DNA of 64,000 nt from CADEED01 sp043747875 (GTDB lineage: Bacteria; Pseudomonadota; Gammaproteobacteria; Steroidobacterales; Steroidobacteraceae): positions 62,001 through 126,000 of the forward strand of contig JAYTOI010000155.1 of NCBI GenBank assembly GCA_043747875.1, given 5' to 3'. Shown piece after piece: positions 58,780 through 64,000 of this stretch. Below the pieces are notes generated by a model. The model had not been told where the DNA came from and did no database searches. It was given only the letters and a program-made list of their open reading frames with translations. The translations under genes were made by a program, and so were the position numbers. How positions within the stretch are numbered: position 1 is the stretch's first letter; every line of letters starts with the position of its first letter.

Positions 58780-60090
58780 ATGGGCGACGATCGCAGCGAC
58801 AGCTATCACAAGCGCAAGGTGGGCAACCGCGTGCTTGCGCCCGAGACCCAGATGATGGGGTTCGGATACGAACCCGCGCTGTCCGAAGGCTCTCTCAAGC
58901 CGCCGATCTTCCTCACGTCCACGTTCGTGTTCCGCAGTGCGCAGGACGGCAAGGATTTCTTCGACTACACCTCCGGGCGCAAACAGCCGCCGCCGGGCAA
59001 GGCCGCGGGCCTGGTGTACTCGCGCTTCAACAATCCGAATCTCGAAGTGCTCGAAGACCGGCTGGCCTTGTGGGAAGGCGGCGAGAGCGCCGCGGTGTTC
59101 TCGAGCGGCATGTCCGCCATCTCGACCACGCTGTGGGCGTACCTCAAGCCCAACGACTATCTACTGATGAGCGAGCCGCTGTACGGCGGCACCGAGACGC
59201 TGATCGACAAGACGTTTCCGCAATTTGGCATCGGTGCCGTGCGGGTGTCCGACGCGATCTCGCGGGAAGCCGTGATGAATGGCGCGCGTTCGGCGCTGGA
59301 GAAGGCGCGCGCGCGGGGCGGGCGACTGGCGCTGCTGGTCACGGAGACGCCGGCGAATCCGACCAATGGGTTGGTCGACTTGCGGTTGTGGCGCGAGGCG
59401 TCGGAGTGGATTGCCGGCCAGCAGGGCGGCCCGCGCCCGCCGGTGGCCGTGGACAACACCTTCCTCGGGCCGGTGTTCCAGAAGCCGCTCGAGCACGGCG
59501 CGGACCTGGTGCTGTATTCGCTGACGAAATACGTGGGCGGCCACTCGGACCTGGTCGCCGGCGGCGTCGTGGGGCCCAAGGCGCTGATGACGCCGGTGCG
59601 GCAACTGCGCAGTAGTTTGGGCACGCAGCTCGATCCGAACACCTCGTGGATGATCATGCGCTCGATGGAGACGCTGGCGCTGCGCATGCGCGCGTCGGCG
59701 GACAACGCGGCGCGCGTCGCGGGTTATCTCGCCGGGCATCCGAAAGTGGCGAGCGTGAGCTATCTCGGCCATCTCAGGGAGGGCGACCCGCGCGCGGCGG
59801 TGTTCGCGCGGCAGTGCACGAGCCCGGGGTCGACGTTCGCGTTCAACATCCGCGGCGGCGAGGCGGAGGCGTTTCGCATGCTCGATGCGTTGCAGGTGAT
59901 GAAGCTCGCGGTGAGCCTGGGCGGCACGGAGACGCTGATCTCGCATCCCGCGTCGACGACGCATTCGGGCGTCGCGAAAGAGACGCGCGACCGGATGGGC
60001 GTCACCGATGCGCTGATCCGTATTTCCGTGGGCATCGAGAACGCGGATGACCTGATCGCAGATCTGGAGCAGGCATTACAGAAGATTTAA
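58780..60090 (+). CDS. Cystathionine gamma-synthase family PLP enzyme
   Basis: 436 residues. PLP-dependent trans-sulfuration enzyme: YSRFNNPNLEVLEDRLALWE, then AVFSSGMSAISTTLW, then ETPANPTNGLVDL, then VDNTFLGPVFQKPLEHG. The PLP lysine is K250 in LYSLTKYVGGHSD, and SLGGTETLISHPASTTH is the C-terminal block. The reaction could be cystathionine synthesis, cystathionine beta/gamma elimination or methionine gamma-lyase activity; sequence alone does not separate them. AAGGAG at 58769-58774 supports the start. Its TAA lies inside the left arm of a perfect inverted repeat. Confidence 0.92.
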   Translation: MGDDRSDSYHKRKVGNRVLAPETQMMGFGYEPALSEGSLKPPIFLTSTFVFRSAQDGKDFFDYTSGRKQPPPGKAAGLVYSRFNNPNLEVLEDRLALWEGGESAAVFSSGMSAISTTLWAYLKPNDYLLMSEPLYGGTETLIDKTFPQFGIGAVRVSDAISREAVMNGARSALEKARARGGRLALLVTETPANPTNGLVDLRLWREASEWIAGQQGGPRPPVAVDNTFLGPVFQKPLEHGADLVLYSLTKYVGGHSDLVAGGVVGPKALMTPVRQLRSSLGTQLDPNTSWMIMRSMETLALRMRASADNAARVAGYLAGHPKVASVSYLGHLREGDPRAAVFARQCTSPGSTFAFNIRGGEAEAFRMLDALQVMKLAVSLGGTETLISHPASTTHSGVAKETRDRMGVTDALIRISVGIENADDLIADLEQALQKI

Positions 60091-60186
60091 TGGGGACATT
60101 CCTCATTTTCCTGTAACAATCGGATAGTTAGCGCTGGTCCAATCGTGCGGACGATTGTTACAGGAAAATGAGGAATGTCCCCATTA
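60088..60186. repeat. Perfect 35-bp inverted repeat joining two genes
   Basis: Arms at 60088-60122 and 60152-60186 are exact reverse complements, separated by 29 bases. The left arm begins with the stop codon of the preceding gene and the right arm runs up to the ATG of the next one. The arms contain GGGGACATTCCTCATTTTCC. Size and form suggest a REP/MITE-like mobile element, or a strong transcribed hairpin, but no transposase is nearby. Confidence 0.9.
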
Positions 60187-61085
60187 TGCACACCGACACC
60201 TGGATCATCCCGAAGGAAACGTTCTCCGCGCGCATGATGGGCAACTGCCTGTGTGGCGAGGTGCGCTGGTCGTACGGGGCGCCGTTCTCCGCGATGCTCC
60301 ACTGCCACTGCTCGTTGTGCCGCAAGCAACACGGCTCGCTGTTCGTGACGTTCTACTCGGGCCCGCTGGCCACGTTCCACTGGCGCGGCGGCACGGAGAA
60401 GATCGTGACGTGGCGATCCTCGGATCAGGGACAGCGCAGCTTCTGCTCGGTGTGCGGCGGCAAGGTCCCCGCGGTCGATGCGCAGGCGCAGCGTGTATTC
60501 CTGCCGGCCGGTTCATTCGACCAAGAACCCGGAATCCGCCCGCAGATGCACATCTTCGTGGGCTCGAAGTCGGCCTTCACCCAGATCGCCGATGGGCTGC
60601 CGCAGCACGAGGCCTTTCCGCCTGGTTGGGGCGAGGCAGTGCCGACGGCCGCGCGCCCGACGCGCGAGGGCGTGACCAGCGGCTCGTGCGGCTGCGGCCG
60701 CATGCGTTTCGAGCTCGATGGAAAGCCTCTGGTGATGCGGCACTGTCACTGCAGCCGCTGCCGTCATGCGCGCGCGGCGGCGCACGCGACCAACATCGCC
60801 TGGCCGCTCGCTGCCTTGCGCTACGTGACGGGCGAGGAGTTGCTGACGGATTTCGATTTGCCGGGCGCGCAGTATTTCGGTCAATCGTTCTGCAGCGTGT
60901 GCGGCAGCGCGATGCCGCGCCGCTCGCCTGGCCGCGATATCGTGATGGTGCCGATCGGGGCGCTGGACTCGGATCCCGGCATCCATCCGTCGGCGCATCA
61001 GTTCGTGGCGTCGAAGGCGCTGTGGCATGACATCCATGATGGCGTGCCGCAATTTGCAGAGGCCCCGCCAGTGCCAGCGCGATGA
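60186..61085 (+). CDS. Tandem GFA (glutathione-dependent formaldehyde-activating-like) protein
   Basis: 299 residues with two GFA/DUF636 zinc domains. First: NCLCGEVRW near 19, HCHCSLCRK near 40, CSVCGGKVP near 83. Second: SCGCGRMRF, HCHCSRCRH, CSVCGSAMP. Each domain retains the zinc-binding Cys pairs. Most GFA proteins are single-domain (120-190 residues), so this is a duplication-fusion. Function as a formaldehyde-glutathione enzyme is not established for most family members. The ATG at 60186 sits at the end of the inverted repeat; an in-frame ATG at 60168 lies inside the repeat and is less likely. Confidence 0.85.
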   Translation: MHTDTWIIPKETFSARMMGNCLCGEVRWSYGAPFSAMLHCHCSLCRKQHGSLFVTFYSGPLATFHWRGGTEKIVTWRSSDQGQRSFCSVCGGKVPAVDAQAQRVFLPAGSFDQEPGIRPQMHIFVGSKSAFTQIADGLPQHEAFPPGWGEAVPTAARPTREGVTSGSCGCGRMRFELDGKPLVMRHCHCSRCRHARAAAHATNIAWPLAALRYVTGEELLTDFDLPGAQYFGQSFCSVCGSAMPRRSPGRDIVMVPIGALDSDPGIHPSAHQFVASKALWHDIHDGVPQFAEAPPVPAR

Positions 61086-61130
61086 AACGCGGTCACCGCC
61101 ACCAAATGCTCGAGCCGAGCGCCAAGAGCC

Positions 61131-61958
61131 TCACCGATCGCGCTTGAACCCCGCCGGCGGCAGCGGGTTGCCCTCGCCCTTCGGCACACTGAATAGTTTG
61201 GCATCCGGTTCCGAGCGCTTGATGTCGCGCAGCTTGTACTTCGTCTCGCCGGTGCGCGGATCGCGGTAGGTAGCCTCGACGACCACTTGCAGGTCGCGCC
61301 CGTACCATTGCTCGGCCGACATGTTGATGGGCTGCTCGTTGCCGATCGCGCCTGCCGGAATCGTCGCCTCGATGCGGCTGCCCGAGACGGTTTCGCCGTC
61401 GAGCTTGCGTTCACCAAGCTGTTTGCGCGGCGAATAGCTGAGCGCGCCGCGCGGCGCGCGCATCGGGCCGACGAAGTCGGGCTCGCCTTCGAGCGGTGCG
61501 CGGCACGCCTCGATGGACATGGTCGCGACATTTTGCCCGGGCTGCAGCATGTAGCGGGTGCCGGCGGCCGGATCGTCGATGACGGTGAGCGTCGAGTTCA
61601 CCTCGAGCGGCACGGGGCCGCCGACGGACGACAGCGAATACTCGGCGCGCGTGCGGCCATCGCTGTCGCGCCACATGCGCACGGTGTTCTGCCGCACGAT
61701 GCGATTGCCGTCGGCCAGCGTGGTCACTGTCTCGCTGGTGCCATACGCGGAGTATGGCGCGCCCCTCACGAGTCGTACGTTGTTAGGCATTGGGCGCTGC
61801 GTGGCGCCGCTCGCGGACGGCACCGGGCAGACGGGCAGCGCGTGGACGGCCGATTTGGCCGCGTGCGCGGGCGACGCGCCGACTGACCACGTGAACAGCG
61901 CGAGCGCGCCGAGTGTCGGGACGAGTTTTTGCTCAGGGATTTTGCGTGGCGATGCCAT
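61131..61958 (-). CDS. Secreted protein of unknown function in ECF sigma operon
   Basis: 275 residues. Signal peptide to about 33 (ending SPAHA). The mature protein has beta-rich sequence (TVTTLADGNRIVRQNTVRMW, then DGRTRAEYSLSSVGG, then YMLQPGQNVATM) and a second half with QWYGRDLQVVVEATYRDPRT. It is the third gene of the sigma factor run and overlaps the second by 26 bases, so it is probably a regulated target. No known family is recognised. Confidence 0.75.
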   Translation of the reverse strand: MASPRKIPEQKLVPTLGALALFTWSVGASPAHAAKSAVHALPVCPVPSASGATQRPMPNNVRLVRGAPYSAYGTSETVTTLADGNRIVRQNTVRMWRDSDGRTRAEYSLSSVGGPVPLEVNSTLTVIDDPAAGTRYMLQPGQNVATMSIEACRAPLEGEPDFVGPMRAPRGALSYSPRKQLGERKLDGETVSGSRIEATIPAGAIGNEQPINMSAEQWYGRDLQVVVEATYRDPRTGETKYKLRDIKRSEPDAKLFSVPKGEGNPLPPAGFKRDR

Positions 61959-62535
61959 GACTGCTCTCTTGTGTATGGCCAGGCTGGTCGGCCGGCACGA
62001 CGTTCTCGATGCGCACCGTGCCGTCATTCGAAACGACGATGTCTACCCAGTAGCGCGCGCCGCCAGATCGCGACGTGCCGTCGACGGCCACGAGCGTGCC
62101 GCGCGACGACACCTCGGCGGGGATCTTGAGCGCGACGGAATCGGTGGGCCACAGCGCGAAATCGGGCGGCGGCCACGCCGGCTCGGAAGCGGACGAGTTG
62201 GCCATTTGCGGCGGCGACGCGGCACGCTCGACGCGCACCCCGACGAACACGCCCACAGCCACCGCCACCATGAAAACAAGGGTGCCGAGCGCCGCGGCGA
62301 TCGCCCAACGGCCGGCGGTGTGCCGGGCGGAGTGGACTGCGGCCGGCGCTGTTCGCTGCGGCACGGGCCGCCCGGCCACGGACTGCGCCGGCATCGCCCG
62401 CGCAGTATTTTTCGCGCGGGCTGCGACCAATGCGTCGATGCGCGCATCCAGTGACTTACTGGGAGAAAGTGCGTCGAGGTCGCGCGCGTAGCCGCGCACC
62501 AGCCGCTCGACATCGCGATGCAGTGTGTGGGTCAT
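61933..62535 (-). CDS. Single-pass membrane protein, candidate anti-sigma factor
   Basis: 200 residues. A cytoplasmic N-terminal part of about 75 residues precedes one membrane helix at about 77-100 (WAIAAALGTLVFMVAVAVGVF) and a periplasmic C-terminal domain. It sits directly after the ECF sigma gene, overlapping it by four bases, which is the usual place of an anti-sigma factor. The HxxxCxxC zinc motif of ZAS-type anti-sigmas is absent and the N-terminus has little similarity to known types. The role is inferred from position. Confidence 0.65.
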   Translation of the reverse strand: MTHTLHRDVERLVRGYARDLDALSPSKSLDARIDALVAARAKNTARAMPAQSVAGRPVPQRTAPAAVHSARHTAGRWAIAAALGTLVFMVAVAVGVFVGVRVERAASPPQMANSSASEPAWPPPDFALWPTDSVALKIPAEVSSRGTLVAVDGTSRSGGARYWVDIVVSNDGTVRIENVVPADQPGHTQESSHGIATQNP

Positions 62536-63134
62536 GTCAGGCTCCGCTCCGCGAGGGGCAGATCGGTTTGCAGCTCGATGATTTCAAGGGAGGCGAGGCG
62601 GATGGTGAGCAGCGCGCGGGCTCGGTGCAGGCGCGAACGTACCGTACCGATCGGGCAGTCGAGTATGGAGGCGACGGTGCTGTACGGCAGCTCTTCCAGA
62701 TCGCAGAGCGCGATGATCTCGCGATGCGGCGCCGGCAGCTCGAGCATCGCGCGCCGGAATGCCGCGGTGTTCTCACTGCGCGCGATGGCATCGGACGGCG
62801 ACTCCGCCTCGTGCGGCCGCGTCTCCAGGTGGTCCTCGCCGAGCGGCAGCCAGCGTTTCTCGCGCCGATGATGATGGCTCACGCGATGCCGCAGCACGCC
62901 GCACAGATAGGCGAACACGGTGCCCTGCGCGGCGTCGTAGTGCCCGGCCTCACCGAGCAAGTCGACGAAGGTGTCGTGCAACAGGTCCTCGGCCGCCTGG
63001 CGCGAGCGGCACATCGCGGCCGAGAAGCGCAGCAGCGCGCGTCCGTGCCGCTCGTACAAGATCTTCACTGCCGCGCCATCGCCCGCGGCGATCTGCGCCA
63101 TGTACTGCGCATCTTCGTTGTGATGATTGTTCAT
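62532..63134 (-). CDS. RNA polymerase ECF sigma factor
   Basis: 200 residues. Sigma region 2 covers about 20-90 (ALLRFSAAMCRSRQAAEDLL, then HDTFVDLLGEAG) and region 4 about 130-190 (LPAPHREIIALCDLEELPYS, then TVASILDCPIGTVRSRLHRA). It directs RNA polymerase to a small regulon, probably including its own operon. The ATG at 63134 (MNNHHNEDAQYMAQI) is chosen. An in-frame extension of 81 codons lies across the ECF promoter and is rejected. Confidence 0.92.
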   Translation of the reverse strand: MNNHHNEDAQYMAQIAAGDGAAVKILYERHGRALLRFSAAMCRSRQAAEDLLHDTFVDLLGEAGHYDAAQGTVFAYLCGVLRHRVSHHHRREKRWLPLGEDHLETRPHEAESPSDAIARSENTAAFRRAMLELPAPHREIIALCDLEELPYSTVASILDCPIGTVRSRLHRARALLTIRLASLEIIELQTDLPLAERSLT

Positions 63135-63172
63135 GTACGCAACTGGTTCACGCGGCCGACGCGCATCGATTG

Positions 63173-63196
63173 GACGGCTGCGGTGCGGAAAGTTCC
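63173..63196 (-). promoter_or_regulatory. ECF-type promoter upstream of the sigma factor gene
   Basis: On the minus strand the -35 GGAACTT is at 63190-63196, then 16 bases separate GGAAC from the -10 GTCCAA, whose GTC is at 63173-63175. GGAAC-N16-GTC is the classical ECF sigma consensus. It ends 38 bases before the sigma gene start, so the sigma factor probably activates its own transcription. Confidence 0.65.
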
Positions 63197-63234
63197 AACC
63201 CGCCCGTGATTCGCGCGACGCTGCACCGTGCTCA

Positions 63235-63951
63235 TCAACCACGCTCGACGAGCACACCGATGACATAACCCTCACCGTGTACGGTCTTGATGATGCGCGG
63301 CAGCCGCGCGTCGTCGCCCAGGATCTGGCGCAGTCGACTGATGCGCACGTCGATGCTGCGATCGAACGGGTCTGCATCGCGACCGCGCGCGAGTTCGATC
63401 AGCTTCACGCGCGATGCGACGCGGTTGCCGTGCGCCAGCAGCGTGGAGAGCACGCGATACTCCGAGCTGCGCAAGCCGGCGGGCCGGCCCTGCGGATCGG
63501 ACAGCTCGCGCGCGACGATGTCGAGCTGCCAGCCGCCGAAGCGGTACAGCCGCCCGCGCGCCGTGGACGGCGGCGTCGCGGCGTCCGTACGGCGCAGCAG
63601 ATTGCGAATGCGCGCCAGCAGCTCGCGCGGATTCAAGGGCTTCACCAGGTAATCGTCCGCGCCCATCTCGAGGCCGACGATGCGGTCCACCTCGTCGGCC
63701 CGGCGCGCCACGAAGATGACCGGCACGTCGCTCGATACGCGCAAATTGCGGCATAGCCTCAAGCCTTCGTCCTCTCCGAGCAGCACGTCGAGCACCACGA
63801 GATCGATGCGCGCCCGCTCGAGCGCGCGATGCAGGCCAGTCGCGGTGCTGGCGGTGGTCACGCGATACCCGTGCCGCTGCAGATGACTCGCGAGCGCGGT
63901 GCGGGATTCGCGGTCCTCATCGACGATCAATACGTGTTTGCTGTCCGTCAT
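63235..63951 (-). CDS. OmpR-family response regulator
   Basis: 238 residues. A receiver domain at about 1-120 has D11/D13, phosphoacceptor D55 in VVLDVLLGEDEG and Lys104 in DYLVKPLNP. A winged-helix domain at about 130-235 has LRSSEYRVLSTLLAHGNRV, then RSIDVRISRLRQIL, then HGEGYVIG. The switch Thr is replaced by Ala (IFVARRAD). The phosphorylation residues are otherwise normal. No histidine kinase is in the window; it may lie past the right edge. It sits 100 bases before the sigma operon in the same direction. Confidence 0.93.
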   Translation of the reverse strand: MTDSKHVLIVDEDRESRTALASHLQRHGYRVTTASTATGLHRALERARIDLVVLDVLLGEDEGLRLCRNLRVSSDVPVIFVARRADEVDRIVGLEMGADDYLVKPLNPRELLARIRNLLRRTDAATPPSTARGRLYRFGGWQLDIVARELSDPQGRPAGLRSSEYRVLSTLLAHGNRVASRVKLIELARGRDADPFDRSIDVRISRLRQILGDDARLPRIIKTVHGEGYVIGVLVERG

Positions 63952-64000
63952 CTGGCGTCATTGGCGGGTCTCCTGCGTGTATTGCCCCGAGCCCGGCGAA

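Noticed and set aside
1..64000. tRNA, rRNA, CRISPR arrays and IS elements.
   Set aside because: No cloverleaf, rRNA-like stretch, regularly spaced repeats or transposase motif was found on reading through. A dedicated search (tRNAscan, CRISPR finder) was not possible.

Overview
This 64 kb window is GC-rich, densely packed chromosomal DNA from a Gram-negative bacterium. The evidence is two-partner secretion, TonB/ExbB/ExbD, porins, a Wza/Wzz/Wzx/Wzy exopolysaccharide pathway and an exosortase. A high-GC gammaproteobacterium (Steroidobacteraceae-like) or a betaproteobacterium fits best, but that is inference from gene content only. I see no rRNA, tRNA, CRISPR array, transposase or prophage genes.

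Layout. 1-7.7 kb: end of an ABC exporter, a DUF1428 protein, an OmpR/PhoB-type regulator with a degenerate receiver, an LpxH-like metallophosphoesterase, GDP-fucose synthesis (gmd, fcl) and a fused ornithine-lipid synthase candidate (olsF). 7.9-28.2 kb: a cell-surface locus made of a VPLPA-CTERM protein, two tandem PstS-like secreted proteins, a TpsB/TpsA two-partner secretion pair (TpsA 3265 residues), a DUF2341-LamG-ExbB fusion, ExbD, TonB, a porin and a periplasmic coiled-coil protein. 28.2-56 kb: an exopolysaccharide and exosortase locus with a ribbon-helix-helix regulator, a second VPLPA-CTERM protein, Wza-, Wzz- and Wze-like export proteins, a barrel protein, glycosyltransferases, Wzx flippase, O-antigen-ligase-like polymerase, methyltransferases, a GT11 fucosyltransferase, a Tat-exported beta-helix protein, exosortase XrtD-type with EpsI domain, a WecA-like initiating transferase, a PrsT-like TPR lipoprotein and a five-repeat surface protein. 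56-61 kb: small metabolic genes (DUF1801, Cys-rich, PhzF, cystathionine gamma-synthase family, GFA) mixed with two decayed gene copies and a perfect long inverted repeat. 61-64 kb, minus strand: an OmpR-type regulator and an ECF sigma operon with a recognisable ECF promoter.

How it may work together. gmd/fcl would supply GDP-fucose to the GT11 enzyme, so the polymer probably carries fucose. The exosortase would process the two VPLPA-tailed proteins as they leave the cell with the polymer. The two-partner secretion genes are in one run with a complete TonB-ExbB-ExbD set but no TonB-dependent receptor, which suggests that proton-motive force is coupled to the large adhesin or its porin.

Regulation. 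Several promoter regions carry a repeated GTCA(T/C)-N6-GTC element that resembles a Pho box (two GTCA half-sites 11 bp apart). It lies upstream of the degenerate regulator, the first VPLPA gene, both genes flanking 41.8 kb, a glycosyltransferase at 36 kb and the WecB-like gene. This suggests one OmpR/PhoB-family regulator acts on the whole surface programme. Phosphate limitation is a plausible signal because ornithine lipids are phosphate-free.
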